A stretch of 64,000 nucleotides of DNA from Methanomicrobium sp. W14 (GCF_017875315.1 NZ_JAGGMM010000002.1:1-64000); one strand, 5' to 3'; positions 35,704-45,518 are shown, numbered from the stretch's first letter. Translations and numbers: made by a program. Notes: a model not told the origin generated them from the sequence alone.

Positions 35704-37080
35704 CTAGACCCCTGAAGAATTCTCTTTACGGTCTTTCTTCTTTTTATCTATCAGTGCGGCAAGAGCCGAGAGGGCAAGGTATACAAATGCCAGTGCGATG
35801 TATGTATCCTTAAAATCAGAGAGGCCGTTTGTCTGTGAGTCCAGCATAACGCCTAAAACCGCCCCTCCTATAAGGGAGCCTGCGTTCAGGAGAATGTTTA
35901 AAAAACCCTGTGCCGAGGCCCTGTTTTTACGGCCCGATTCTTCCAGCATAAGGTAATATATCGCGTTTCCGGCGACTGAGGCGTTTCCTGCGCCTATAAG
36001 GATGATTGATAGTATAAACACCGTGATGTTCTGTGAAGTCCCGAGAATGAGCATTCCGGCGGCGGATATGATTCCTCCTGCCATAAGAACGGGTTTCGGC
36101 CCTGTGATGTCCAGGAGTTTTCCGATGATTACGGTTGCAATAAGGGATGAGACGGTGAAAGGTATGAGTATGTATGACCCTGCCGGGTCGGAGAGACCAA
36201 AAGCAAGTATTGCATAGGTCGAGAAGAAGTATGTTCCCGCACCTGCGAGATAGCCGAAAAGCGTTAATGCATAGCCTATGCAGGGGTTCTTTCTTTTGAG
36301 CATGTCAAGAGGAAGTATCTTTTCAGGTGACTTTTTTTCAGAGTGCAGAAAGAGGATTATTCCTGCCACGCAAACGATAACGGCGGATATCATCTCCCAT
36401 GACAGGGGAAAACCACCAAACCCGGTTATGAACACGGAAAAGGCTGCTATCGCAACGCTCAGGGATATAACTCCTCTCCAGTCAGCGGTTTTCTTCTCTT
36501 TTATAGGACCGTCTTCCGGGAGGAGGAAAAAGCAGAAAAGAAGAAGTGCTGTTGCAACAGGAATGTTCGCCGCGAAAACCCAGTGCCAGTCGTACCCTTC
36601 CAGAAGACCCGCGACAAGAGGTCCTGTCGCGTAGACCATTCCGATTGCGACACCGAATATTCCTAGAACAGTTCCCCTGCTTTCGGTGAAATTGTCTCCT
36701 ATAAGAATTATCGCAAGGACGGATATTCCGGCGCCTATGCCCTGGAGTGCTCTCCCGATGAGAAAAACCGGGTAGGACTCCGAGAAAAAGACTATTGCAA
36801 GACCTGCGAGAAAGGATGCTGTGCAGAAAAGGTAGACCTTTTTTCTACCGAAAAAGTCGGAGAGTTTTGCTACAATCGGTGAGAAGATGAGAAGGAACAT
36901 CACCTCAATGTTTATCGCCCAGACTATGAGCCGTTCGCTTACACCAAACGATGTTTTGAGAGGATAAAGGATTGGTGAAACCGTTGAACCATCAAGTGCT
37001 ATCATTATCGCCCCCAGAATTATCACTGATAAAACACGTGTTTTTATATTTATATCTGAAAAATTCATAAATATAATCAA
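35704..37080 (-). CDS. MFS transporter, multidrug-type
   Basis: A 458-residue major facilitator with 14 predicted helices typical of DHA2 drug exporters. The first helix carries ALDGSTVSPILYPL, loop 2-3 motif A is KLSDFFGRKKVYLF (about 67-80), and helix 5 has the GPLVAGLLEGYDWHWVF motif C-like stretch near 150. The last residues are a Lys-rich tail. The start is the ATG at 37080, with the two following in-frame Met. It shares its strand with the oxidoreductase genes but is transcribed first. Substrate unknown. Confidence 0.88.
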   Translation of the reverse strand: MIIFMNFSDINIKTRVLSVIILGAIMIALDGSTVSPILYPLKTSFGVSERLIVWAINIEVMFLLIFSPIVAKLSDFFGRKKVYLFCTASFLAGLAIVFFSESYPVFLIGRALQGIGAGISVLAIILIGDNFTESRGTVLGIFGVAIGMVYATGPLVAGLLEGYDWHWVFAANIPVATALLLFCFFLLPEDGPIKEKKTADWRGVISLSVAIAAFSVFITGFGGFPLSWEMISAVIVCVAGIILFLHSEKKSPEKILPLDMLKRKNPCIGYALTLFGYLAGAGTYFFSTYAILAFGLSDPAGSYILIPFTVSSLIATVIIGKLLDITGPKPVLMAGGIISAAGMLILGTSQNITVFILSIILIGAGNASVAGNAIYYLMLEESGRKNRASAQGFLNILLNAGSLIGGAVLGVMLDSQTNGLSDFKDTYIALAFVYLALSALAALIDKKKKDRKENSSGV

Positions 37081-37223
37081 AATATTAACACAAGAACAAT
37101 AAAATTTTTCATTTGACTGAATGAAGAGTTTTTGGCGTCCGTCTTTAAGGTCCGTTTTTTATGGTAATGACCAAAAGTATCCAAAAAAAGGCTTCTTTTA
37201 TAGTCTTGTGACAGAATAGAGAT

Positions 37224-37916
37224 ATGAAAAATACATATCTCGCGGCGGCAGTTCTGGTCTTACTTGCATTGTGCTTTTTGGCAGCAGCCGCAGTTTTATG
37301 CAGTTCTGGTGAAAGCACAGTTACAACCGGAGGCGAACTTTCGGACAACGGTCAGTCTGTAAAAAATATCCTTGATTTGTCTGATTCCGCAATCACGGAG
37401 TGGAGCGGTCTGCCAAGAGACAACTGGAGTTCTGAATTTCAGGAATATATAGATCTGGACAATACCACATATGAACTCCGGAATTATGAAAACGGAATAA
37501 TCAGCTTAAATGATTTTCTTAACCCAGTCATTTCTTTTTTTGACGAAAACCCGCTAAAAGCGGATGAAATATACATCTGCCGGGAAGAATACAACGCTTA
37601 TTTTGATTTTAAAAACGAAAATAATGAGAGTGCAGGAGATGCAAAATATGAATGCCTCTCACCGCAGGAATGCTATAAAGTTACGGCTTTTATGGCCGAA
37701 AACCAGGAATTAAAACAGATATTCGGTGCTACCGGATGTATCCCTGAATATGAAGAGTACTATTTCCTCTGCTATATTAAATGCAAATATGAATCAGGTG
37801 AAGAGGCCTATGTGGTGTTTTCGAATCACCAGGCAGTCTTTTATTACAATTACCAAAATGATGAGATAATAAGTATGTTTGATGACTGGTTTGACAAAAT
37901 TCCAGAATATCATTGA
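37224..37916 (+). CDS. Secreted or membrane-anchored protein of unknown function
   Basis: I do not recognise this gene. The 230 residues begin with a basic Lys and an 18-residue hydrophobic stretch (TYLAAAVLVLLALCFLAAAA), then a Ser/Thr/Gly-rich linker, fitting an uncleaved anchor or signal peptide; a VLCSSGE stretch could be read as a lipobox-like site but is weak. The rest is acidic and aromatic-rich (many Tyr, Phe, Glu, Asp), with four or five Cys (ICREEY, YECLSPQECYK, ATGCIPEY, YFLCYIKCKY) that may form disulfides outside the cell. N-linked sequons are sparse. Isolated gene: neighbours are an MFS on one side and convergent rsgA on the other. Confidence 0.65.
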   Translation: MKNTYLAAAVLVLLALCFLAAAAVLCSSGESTVTTGGELSDNGQSVKNILDLSDSAITEWSGLPRDNWSSEFQEYIDLDNTTYELRNYENGIISLNDFLNPVISFFDENPLKADEIYICREEYNAYFDFKNENNESAGDAKYECLSPQECYKVTAFMAENQELKQIFGATGCIPEYEEYYFLCYIKCKYESGEEAYVVFSNHQAVFYYNYQNDEIISMFDDWFDKIPEYH

Positions 37917-37969
37917 TATTTTTTTTGATAATTTGTCTTATTGTACCCAAAAGTTACTGCAATCAGTGC

Positions 37970-39070
37970 CTAGGTGAACCGGTCTTTCTTGTTTTTTATT
38001 TCCCTTGCCTGAATCTTTATCGCTTTCCATTTTTTCTTTTCGAAACGGTCAAGTCCGATTTCGGATTTCTCCTGTTCAAAGGTAAGCTCTTTTCTGAGTT
38101 TCAGGTAGTTTTCAAGGCGGGCTTCGGAAAGGATTCCGTCGTTTACGGCTTTTTTTACAGCGCATCCCGGCTCTTTTTCATGTCTGCAGTCGGAAAAACG
38201 GCACTCCCGGGCAAGTTCATCGATGTCGGCAAAGGTCTCGCTGAGTCCTTCCCCGGCAGTGCCTATTCCGACCTCCCTTAGTCCCGGGTTATCGATGACA
38301 ACCGCACCGCTGTTTAAAACGAAGAGCTGGCGGACAGTCGTTTTGTGCCGCCCCTTTTCGTCCGACTGCCTGACCTGGCAGGTGTCCTGGACAGAGTCCT
38401 GTAGCAGCACATTGGTAAGAGTCGACTTTCCGACTCCCGAAGACCCGATGAGTGCAACGGTTTTGCCGGGCTGAAGGTAATTGTCCAGAAGTGGTATGCC
38501 GGTTTTGTTGAGGGCGCTTATCATGACGACAGGGACTTTTGCAGCGGCAGGTGAAATCTCCGGGAGGATTTCATCAGGATTCTCTGTAAGATCGATTTTA
38601 TTGATAACAATTACAGGTCTTGCACCGGATGCATAAACAAGTGCGAGATAGCGTTCGAGGCGGCGGACGTTCAAATCGGCACCTGCCGAAGTGACAATGA
38701 AGACCGTGTCTATATTGGCTGCAATGACCTGGTCTAATCCGTCTTTTCCCACAGCACCGCGTCTAAATTCGGTTTTTCTTGGAAGGACGTTAACGATTGT
38801 AAAGGTTCCCGCTTCGGGCTGGTGGAGGACAACCACGAAGTCACCGACGGCAGGATTTATTCCCCTCTTTTTCAGGGCACCGGAGGTTTTGGCCTGAATT
38901 ATGCCTTCCTCAGTGTATATTTCATAATGTGTACGCTGCCTGCATGAGACCCTCCCCGGAATATATTTTTCTGAGTAGGGTGAAAACGCCATTTCCAGTT
39001 CGTCGTCCCATCCAACGGCCCTCAGATTTTTATTGCTGTTTAACCCACTGAAAAAGTTGGGATTTCCCAT
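37970..39070 (-). CDS. rsgA: Ribosome small subunit-dependent GTPase RsgA (YjeQ)
   Basis: Circularly permuted GTPase that assists late 30S assembly. Order seen: OB-fold (GRVSCRQRTHYEIYTEEG and DFVVVLHQPEAGTF), then G4 NKIDLT, G5 SALNKTG, G1 GSSGVGKST, G3 DNPGLREVG, and a C-terminal zinc site CRFSDCRHEKEPGC. This is the bacterial-type arrangement; in archaea it occurs patchily, including methanogens, and may have been acquired by transfer. I start at the ATG at 39070 (MGNPNFF); a Met ten codons upstream (39100) is in frame but no ribosome site favours it. Length about 366, normal for the family. Confidence 0.92.
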   Translation of the reverse strand: MGNPNFFSGLNSNKNLRAVGWDDELEMAFSPYSEKYIPGRVSCRQRTHYEIYTEEGIIQAKTSGALKKRGINPAVGDFVVVLHQPEAGTFTIVNVLPRKTEFRRGAVGKDGLDQVIAANIDTVFIVTSAGADLNVRRLERYLALVYASGARPVIVINKIDLTENPDEILPEISPAAAKVPVVMISALNKTGIPLLDNYLQPGKTVALIGSSGVGKSTLTNVLLQDSVQDTCQVRQSDEKGRHKTTVRQLFVLNSGAVVIDNPGLREVGIGTAGEGLSETFADIDELARECRFSDCRHEKEPGCAVKKAVNDGILSEARLENYLKLRKELTFEQEKSEIGLDRFEKKKWKAIKIQAREIKNKKDRFT

Positions 39071-39277
39071 AATATACAAAGATCTGAATTTTAAAGCCAA
39101 ATATTCTTGCGGTTGAAAGCGTCATGGAAGGATAACGCCTTTCAAAGCCGTAATGGACTGAAGCAGAATTTGTTGAAGACAAGATAAAAAGCTTGGGTCT
39201 CATAGCTGTTCTTTTCGTATGCTGAAAAAAACTGATTAAATATGAATAAATATGAGAATATCTTTTAGAAGATAATT

Positions 39278-40729
39278 ATGTCAGAGCAGTCCGCCGTCAG
39301 GCAGAGGATGTCGCCAAAAGAGCTTCTGATAGTTCTTGTGATATCTCTCGGCTCTTTTATGTCCGGTCTTGACGCAACTATCGTAAACATTGCTCTTCCT
39401 ACTATAGGAAAAGCGTTTGACGTCTCGACGGTTACAGTATCGTGGGTCTTAAATGCGTACCTGATTATTCTTGTAAGTCTTCTTCTGGCTGCATCGCGTC
39501 TCGGGGACATGAGGGGGTACCGCAGGGTGTTTCTTATGGGCTTTGTCATATTTACTTGCGGTTCGGCCGCGTGCGGGATAGCTCCGACTCTTGGAATCCT
39601 TATAGCATCAAGGATGGCCCAGGCAGTAGGCGGAGCCGTTATTGCGGCTCTTGGTTCTGTTATGGTGACATCCTATCTTGCGTCGTCTCTTCGGGGGCAG
39701 GCCCTGGGGTTTGTTGCGATGTTTACGATGCTCGGTGCTGCCCTCGGCCCTGTTATCGGTGGATTTCTGACAAGCGTCTTTTCATGGCGTTTTATCTTTT
39801 ACGTAAACCTTCCTGTGGGAATAATTGCAATAATCCTGGGACTTTATGTCCTGCCGCGTATTTCTCCGGCATCGCCGGACTCAAAACTCGATGCTCCGGG
39901 TGTTCTTTTCGCCTTCATCGCTCTGGGCACTCTCATATACGGTCTTACAACGCTCCAGAGCTCTTCGACGGTCAAGGCTGTTGCAGCACTGTTGATATCA
40001 TTCATATTCTGGGGTGTCTTCTGGGTCCGTGAACGCCGCGCAGGTGAGCCTTTGATAGACTTAAATCTCTTATCCTCAAGGCCGTTTACTCTTCAGAACA
40101 TTAACGTGATGTTAGTCCAGCTATGTATGGCAGGCGTAATGCTTCTTATGCCGTTTTATCTCGAACTTGTAAAGCATGTTCCAACGGACAATGCAGGGAT
40201 GATTCTTCTTGCGCTTCCTGTCGGGATGATCCTGACTTCCCCAATTGCAGGTAGAATTTCGGATGTAATCGGCACCAAAAAGCCTATATTACTCGGGTTT
40301 GCGATGTGCGTACTTGCACTTTTCATGTTATCAACTCTGAGCGCCGAATCAAGCACAGGCCACGCGGAAATATACCTTTTCCTTCTGGGTGCAGGAACGG
40401 GTTTTGCCTATGCACCTTTAAACAGCGCCGTGATGGGTATTTCTCCTGAAAAATCACGCGGTCAGGCGTCAGGCCTTATAAAAATGATGACGAACCTCGG
40501 CTCTTCTCTTGGAGTTGCCCTTGTGATGCTTGTTGCAACGGCGGCTGTCGGGCCGAAGCTTGCCGAGGCTTCGGTTCATAGTCTGGATGCGGTCGAACTT
40601 GCGGGAGCTTTTGATGTCGCGTTTTTTTTCCTGACGTGCATAGAAGTCCTCGGGATAATTCTCATGCTTGCGGTAAAGGACGTTAAAAACGATTATTCGA
40701 CGGAAGGCGATCCTGTGGCGGTTTACTGA
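39278..40729 (+). CDS. MFS transporter, DHA2 (EmrB/QacA) family
   Basis: A 483-residue, 14-helix drug exporter. LDATIVNIALPTIG in helix 1 is the DHA2 motif D1, motif A is SRLGDMRGYRRVFL (about 69-82), and motif C-like AALGPVIGGFLTS lies in helix 5. The C-terminal tail is short and acidic. Promoter elements (AAATATGAATAAATATGAG) lie right before the ATG at 39278, so its mRNA is probably short-leadered. No dedicated regulator is adjacent; the nearest genes are rsgA (divergent) and a K+ channel. Confidence 0.92.
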   Translation: MSEQSAVRQRMSPKELLIVLVISLGSFMSGLDATIVNIALPTIGKAFDVSTVTVSWVLNAYLIILVSLLLAASRLGDMRGYRRVFLMGFVIFTCGSAACGIAPTLGILIASRMAQAVGGAVIAALGSVMVTSYLASSLRGQALGFVAMFTMLGAALGPVIGGFLTSVFSWRFIFYVNLPVGIIAIILGLYVLPRISPASPDSKLDAPGVLFAFIALGTLIYGLTTLQSSSTVKAVAALLISFIFWGVFWVRERRAGEPLIDLNLLSSRPFTLQNINVMLVQLCMAGVMLLMPFYLELVKHVPTDNAGMILLALPVGMILTSPIAGRISDVIGTKKPILLGFAMCVLALFMLSTLSAESSTGHAEIYLFLLGAGTGFAYAPLNSAVMGISPEKSRGQASGLIKMMTNLGSSLGVALVMLVATAAVGPKLAEASVHSLDAVELAGAFDVAFFFLTCIEVLGIILMLAVKDVKNDYSTEGDPVAVY

Positions 40730-40844
40730 AGATTTGAAAAGTAAAAACTCAAAAAAATTTTATGCCTTTTTTTAAGCCCAGGTCCCGTTTTGCGGTGAGG
40801 AAGCCGAAATCCCATGAAGGTCAAAAGTTAATATAAATCGGTAC

Positions 40845-40859
40845 AATAACACTGTTATT
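40845..40859. promoter_or_regulatory. Palindrome in the potassium-channel promoter
   Basis: AATAACA-C-TGTTATT, seven-base perfect arms around one base, lies immediately after a TATA-like TTAATATAAAT (40829-40839), 60-75 bases before the channel start codon. The spacing puts it at the expected transcription start, a typical place for archaeal repressors. The binding protein is unknown. Confidence 0.4.
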
Positions 40860-40920
40860 AAAGTGCAGGGGCTTTTTTGAAAAAGCGGGTGTGCTGTAAA
40901 GAGTTATGGTTTAACTGCGG

Positions 40921-41865
40921 ATGGCTTCTTCTGGCAAAAAATCAGGGATTAAGGCGAGGGTGCACGATGTACTTGAAAGCCCCCCTGAAAACGACAAATT
41001 CTCTTTGAATGTTCATATAGCTCTTGCTTTTGTAATTGTCCTGAATACAGTCTTTGTAGTTATATACACTGTTCCGTCTATAGCTGAAAAGTACTGGATT
41101 TTGATAAACGTCGTAATTTATTTATGTCTTCTTGTTTTTGCAGCGGAATATATCCTCAGGATGTGGTCGTGCACAGATGCACCGACGTTTAAGAGGAGGA
41201 CCCTGGAACGCCTGCACTATGCAACCGGATTTTATATGATAATAGATCTGGTGTCGATAATTCCGCTGTTTTTCCCTTTCATATTTGCGAAGGACTTCAC
41301 TCTTTTGCGGATATTCCGCCTTCTTTCGATATTCAAGCTGGGGCGTTATACGAGGCACGCGGATTCACTCAGGCTTTTGAAGCGTGTCTTCATAGAAAAG
41401 CGTGAAATATTCTCCATAATGGTTTTTTTTCTGGTATTTGTAATACTTTTTTCATCGACTATTATGTATCTCGTCGAAAACCCGGCGCAGCCGGATAAGT
41501 TTTCAAGCATCCCGGCTTCCATGTGGTGGGGGATAAATGCGGTTACAACCGTAGGATACGGGGATGTCGTTCCCGTGACCGCCCTTGGAAAGTTTCTTGC
41601 ATGTTTTATAACTCTTGCGGGAGTCCTTATTCTTGCTCTTCCGTCTGCAATTCTTGCAACCGGCTTTATCGAGGAGAAACAGAAAGACATGAATCTGGAA
41701 TCCTCCCGGTCACCTGAAAATATTGTGGAAATTTTGGAGAGGCTTTCAAAGCTTAAGGAAAAAGGTGACATTACAGAAGAGGAATTTGAAGGGATAAAAA
41801 AGAGTGCTATTAAAAAATACAAAAGTGTTCTGGAAGACGACTCTTCAAAAAAACACGGGAATTAA
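40921..41865 (+). CDS. Voltage-gated-type potassium channel with C-terminal SHOCT domain
   Basis: Six-helix K+ channel of 314 residues. S4-like segment is LLRIFRLLSIFKLGRYTRHADSLRLLKR with regularly spaced Arg/Lys (about 120-147), and the selectivity filter is TTVGYGD near 208-214, with pore helix SMWWGINAV before it. The S6 helix follows (FLACFITLAGVLILALPSAIL). After a short linker there is a 40-residue SHOCT-type module (IVEILERLSKLKEKGDITEEEFEGIKKS, about 265-300), frequently fused to membrane proteins as an oligomerisation piece. Likely function is K+ flux controlled by membrane voltage, important for osmotic balance alongside the glycine betaine system. Confidence 0.9.
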   Translation: MASSGKKSGIKARVHDVLESPPENDKFSLNVHIALAFVIVLNTVFVVIYTVPSIAEKYWILINVVIYLCLLVFAAEYILRMWSCTDAPTFKRRTLERLHYATGFYMIIDLVSIIPLFFPFIFAKDFTLLRIFRLLSIFKLGRYTRHADSLRLLKRVFIEKREIFSIMVFFLVFVILFSSTIMYLVENPAQPDKFSSIPASMWWGINAVTTVGYGDVVPVTALGKFLACFITLAGVLILALPSAILATGFIEEKQKDMNLESSRSPENIVEILERLSKLKEKGDITEEEFEGIKKSAIKKYKSVLEDDSSKKHGN

Positions 41866-42066
41866 GTTAATTACTAAAAAGTTTCAGTTTCTGATTTATT
41901 AACGACGACCTGCATATTTCATATGACCGGCGGTTATGTGGTGAGTACCGTAAAAAAACGATTAAATTACACTGATATAACGTAAAATCCAAAGATTTGG
42001 GCAGGATTTTTTCAGAGTAAAATAATGGAATTTTGAATTAATCGGGTAAAAAAAGTTGAGTTTTTT

Positions 42067-42873
42067 TCAGGCCTGTTCAACGGAAACTGTCCAGTTGCCA
42101 TCGCACAGTACATTCATAAGGTAATTGTTGCTTTCGTTTATCTTCATGGTAACGGTCCCGTTGTAAGGGCCTTCCATGAACGCAAGAGGCATTTCCCTGT
42201 TGTCGTCAAGAATTACGTTTCCGTAGTAGTCCATGAGCGAGACGGAAATAAGCCTGTTGTTCTCTGCATTTATCGTGAAGTTGTATTCTCCCTCGTTAAT
42301 CTGGAAGAAAGGCGTTACCTTCGTCGCTGTTCCGGAGAATGTCTGAGGAACGATTCCGTTTATAACCTGCGGGAATTCGAATTCAAGAGTCCAGTTGGAG
42401 TCCGTTTTTACGCTGATGTTTGCACTTGATGCGTTTTCAAGCGAAAATGCATATGTCCAGTAATATTTTCCGCCTTTCATGGACGAGTTTCTGACACTCT
42501 CGTTGTACGAATTGGAGATATAGATTCCGTCTTTTTCGGTGTCTATGCTTACTGAACTTTCGTCAGGAGTGTCCTGCGTGAGCGTGAACATCGAAACGCC
42601 CTCCGGAAGTCTTACAGTGTCATTCTGGGGACCTTCTCCGACGAGCAGAGTAGTGTATGACATTGTAATGTTATCTGTTTCTGTTGGTTGTGCAGTCTGT
42701 TCCGCTGTTTCAGACGCAACAGGCGTAGCCGTCTCATTTTCTGCCGGTGTGACCTCCGTCTGTGTCGGCGAAGGAGTAGCGTTGTCAGTTGTTCCTGTGC
42801 ACCCTGATGCAAGAACAGCTGCAAACAGGATTGCAATAAAAACTACAGACAAAATACCAAATCTTTTGACCAT
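42067..42873 (-). CDS. Lipoprotein of unknown function
   Basis: A 268-residue exported lipoprotein. The N-terminus is MVKRFGIL, a hydrophobic core, and a lipobox VLASGC with Cys25, followed by about 45 residues of Thr/Pro/Glu-rich linker that is probably O-glycosylated or simply extended. The rest is beta-rich with many N-X-S/T sequons (NETATPVAS, NISVKTDSNWTLEF, GNWTVSVEQ). The end of the chain, NYLMNVLCDGNWTVSVEQA, repeats a motif seen earlier (SNWTLEFEFPQ), hinting at two beta-sandwich repeats. No sorting signal for archaeosortase is present. Function unknown; isolated gene. Confidence 0.8.
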   Translation of the reverse strand: MVKRFGILSVVFIAILFAAVLASGCTGTTDNATPSPTQTEVTPAENETATPVASETAEQTAQPTETDNITMSYTTLLVGEGPQNDTVRLPEGVSMFTLTQDTPDESSVSIDTEKDGIYISNSYNESVRNSSMKGGKYYWTYAFSLENASSANISVKTDSNWTLEFEFPQVINGIVPQTFSGTATKVTPFFQINEGEYNFTINAENNRLISVSLMDYYGNVILDDNREMPLAFMEGPYNGTVTMKINESNNYLMNVLCDGNWTVSVEQA

Positions 42874-43034
42874 AAAAACTTTCTGTTAACATAGTATTTT
42901 TAACTTTATATACGAAAGCGGACTTTTTTTGAAAAAATGAGTCTTTATACAGGTGGATTCGCAGGGCTTTTTGATGCCTTTTACCGGAAAAATGGAGGAA
43001 GATTCGGTTTTTGTGGTTTGTTGCGGGCCTGTTT

Positions 43035-43583
43035 TTACATGCATTCGGGCCACTTGACCATTCTCTCCTTTAAATTCAGGATTTTTCCGTCGACTTCAAA
43101 AGTTCCGTCGCCTCTTGCGTGGAAGGTCCTTTTTTCGGTGTGGTCAGGGTCAGTCCATGCCTTTACTACCTCAAGGATAAACAGGCCGAATTTTTCCACA
43201 AGAGTGGTGTCTTCGACCCTGCATTCGAAGTTTGCAAAACATTCGGAAATCAGGGGGGCTTTCACCTTTTCTGCCGCAACAGGGGTAAGTCCGAATTTTT
43301 TGAACTTGTCAGTGTCCTCTCCTGAGCAGTTTCCTATGTCAACGGTCTTTTCGGCAAGTTCGACTGTCGGGACAGCTATAACGCATTCGCCGTTTTTTGT
43401 AAGGGCATTGAAGCTGTAGTCGCCCGGAACGATTATGCAGGCTATGAGGGGAGGTACGAATTCGACCGCCATGTGCCAGCTCATCGTCATTACGTTATTC
43501 ACTCCGTTGTTTTCCGTTGTAACAAGAACAACCGGGCCTGGCTCTATCAGTTTGTAAACCTCTTCCAGGGGAAGTTCTATCAT
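43035..43583 (-). CDS. Flavin reductase-like FMN-binding protein (flavoredoxin type)
   Basis: A 182-residue flavin split-barrel protein. Diagnostic stretch VLVTTENNGVNNVMTMSWHMAVEFVPPLIACIIVPGDYSFN (about 19-60) matches the flavoredoxin/FMN reductase group, and later NCSGEDTDKFKKFGLTPVAAEKVKAPLI and ANFECRVEDTTLVEKFG also fit. It likely binds FMN and passes electrons, possibly from ferredoxin or NADH. No neighbour with an obvious partner function. The start is the ATG at 43583, without a strong ribosome site. Confidence 0.9.
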   Translation of the reverse strand: MIELPLEEVYKLIEPGPVVLVTTENNGVNNVMTMSWHMAVEFVPPLIACIIVPGDYSFNALTKNGECVIAVPTVELAEKTVDIGNCSGEDTDKFKKFGLTPVAAEKVKAPLISECFANFECRVEDTTLVEKFGLFILEVVKAWTDPDHTEKRTFHARGDGTFEVDGKILNLKERMVKWPECM

Positions 43584-43781
43584 AAAAAGTCCGTAATCAT
43601 ATGACTATTTATACCTGACGCAGGTGAAATGAAAAAAAACAGTGGATAATATACCAGATTTTTGTTACCGGAAAGAATGGATTTATTTGCAGAAATTTCT
43701 GCATTAAAATCATTTAAATGAGTTTAAAAAAGAAATTTTTAATATTCTTTATTATTTGACGGAATTTATTTTGTGGACTTT

Positions 43782-44531
43782 TTAGATCTTTGTCCTTTTA
43801 AACAGGCATGCTCCTGCAAGGATCATAGCGACCGAGAATGCTCCTATGACAGCAAGACATATCAGGGGGTTAACCTGTGAGGCCCCGGTCAGCCCGTACC
43901 TTATTCCCTCAACACCGTATGTCAGGGGGTCTGCGAGTGTCAGCGATTTGAAAACCTCCGGCAGGCTGTCAATCGGAAACATCGCGCCCGAAAGCCCAAA
44001 TATGGGAAATATCAGGAAGCTCATGATGAGCTGAAAACCGTTCATGTCCTCCATTGTTGATGCGATTGCAATCCCGAGGGCTGTAAACGAAATTCCTATG
44101 AGAACCATAAAGCCTGACGCAATCGCAAGTCCTGCTATGCCGGGGAATGCAAGGCCGATAAAGAGCGAAAGGACTAGAATTATTCCTCCCTGCAGGATTG
44201 CCGTTGTTGCACCGCCGAATGTCTGGCCGAGCATTATCTCGACCCTTGAAACAGGAGCGACAAGAGTTTCCTTCAAAAACCCGAACTGCCTGTCCCATAT
44301 TACCTGAATCCCGGAAAATATTGACGTAAACAAAACACTCATGGCGACAATTCCGGGGAATATGAATCCCGTATAGTTTCCGCTGGTTCCTGGTATTGCA
44401 ACAATAGAGTTTAACCCGAACCCGAGGATTATGAGGAAAAAAAGGGGCATTCCGAGACTCCCTACAATTCTGCTCTTTGACCTTAAGTACCTCCTGACAC
44501 TCCTTAGCCAGAGAGTATAGATTGCTTCCAT
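43782..44531 (-). CDS. ABC-2 type transporter permease
   Basis: Six-helix ABC-2 membrane subunit, 249 residues, of an export system. Helices lie at about 25-45, 55-75, 105-130, 135-160, 170-190 and 220-243; the loop SIFSGIQVIWDRQFGFLKETLVAPVSRVEIMLGQ near 66-99 is the hallmark of DrrB-like permeases. It begins three bases after the ATPase stop. Together they form a drug-type exporter with one ATPase and one permease, likely dimerised. The PadR regulator at the head of the operon suggests induction by a toxic compound. Confidence 0.9.
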   Translation of the reverse strand: MEAIYTLWLRSVRRYLRSKSRIVGSLGMPLFFLIILGFGLNSIVAIPGTSGNYTGFIFPGIVAMSVLFTSIFSGIQVIWDRQFGFLKETLVAPVSRVEIMLGQTFGGATTAILQGGIILVLSLFIGLAFPGIAGLAIASGFMVLIGISFTALGIAIASTMEDMNGFQLIMSFLIFPIFGLSGAMFPIDSLPEVFKSLTLADPLTYGVEGIRYGLTGASQVNPLICLAVIGAFSVAMILAGACLFKRTKI

Positions 44532-44534
44532 TTT

Positions 44535-45518
44535 TCAGTGCCTCCTTGCGCCGTGTCTCATTCTCATCCTGTCCTTTGAGTCGGCCTCCTCGTCGCGGAT
44601 GCTCCTTCCGGTGTAATGCAGGAATACGTCCTCGAGAGTGGGTTTGTGCATGGACACTGCCGAAATTTTTACCTTTTTTTCCAAAAGGAAGGATATTATG
44701 TCGGTTAAGTGCTCTTCGGCGCATGAGAGCTTTATCACAAAGTAATCGTCGAAAAATTCGGTTTTGCCTTCCCCGAGGATGTCTTTTTCGTCGATCTTCT
44801 GCCTGTAGTCAGGTGAGTGTATCGTTATTATGTCGCCGCCTATCGTGTTCTTCAGGTTTTCCGGGGTATCTAGTGCGACTATTTTTCCCTGGTCTATAAT
44901 CCCTATTCTGTTGCACAGCCTGTCCGCCTCCTCCATGTAGTGCGTCGTGATTATAACCGAAATTCCTATGTCTTTGTTGAGCTTTTCGATGTACTCCCAG
45001 AGGTAGTTTCTTGTCTGCGGGTCAAGACCGAGTGTAGGTTCGTCGAGAAAGAGGACCTTCGGTCTGTGAAGAAGACCGCGGGCTATCTCAAGGCGTCTTC
45101 TCATTCCTCCTGAGAAGGTCTTTACAAGGTCATCTTTCCTTTCGTAAAGACCAACGAGTTTTAAAAGTTCTTCAGCTCTTTTGATTCTGGTGTCTTTAGG
45201 GATTCCATAGAGCCTTCCGTGAAAGTCCATATTCTCCCATGCTGTCAGTTCTTCGTCAAGGCTCTGGTCCTGGAATACGATTCCTATGGATTTTCTGACG
45301 CCGTCCTCGTCTTTTGCGACGTCGTGGCCGTTTACCTCGGCTTTTCCTGACGACGGCTCTTTCATGGTGGAAAGCATCGATATTGTCGTTGTTTTCCCGG
45401 CCCCGTTGGGGCCTAAAAGCCCGAAGATCTCGTTTTCTTCTATGTCAAATGAGATGCCGTCGACAGCCGTAAAGTCACCGAATTTTTTTGTCAGGTTTTC
45501 AACTGTTACTGCTTTCAT
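44535..45518 (-). CDS. ABC transporter ATP-binding protein, daunorubicin-resistance type
   Basis: DrrA-like ATPase of 327 residues. Walker A GPNGAGKTT at 36-44, Q-loop VFQDQSLDEELT, signature FSGGMRRRLEIARGLL (about 135-150), Walker B VLFLDEPTLGLDP (about 155-167) and switch His in ITTHYMEE. The C-terminal 100 residues form the DrrA-specific regulatory domain, and the tail contains RMRMRHGARRH, a short arginine-rich end. The start overlaps the PadR gene by 20 bases. Substrate cannot be told from sequence. Confidence 0.93.
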   Translation of the reverse strand: MKAVTVENLTKKFGDFTAVDGISFDIEENEIFGLLGPNGAGKTTTISMLSTMKEPSSGKAEVNGHDVAKDEDGVRKSIGIVFQDQSLDEELTAWENMDFHGRLYGIPKDTRIKRAEELLKLVGLYERKDDLVKTFSGGMRRRLEIARGLLHRPKVLFLDEPTLGLDPQTRNYLWEYIEKLNKDIGISVIITTHYMEEADRLCNRIGIIDQGKIVALDTPENLKNTIGGDIITIHSPDYRQKIDEKDILGEGKTEFFDDYFVIKLSCAEEHLTDIISFLLEKKVKISAVSMHKPTLEDVFLHYTGRSIRDEEADSKDRMRMRHGARRH

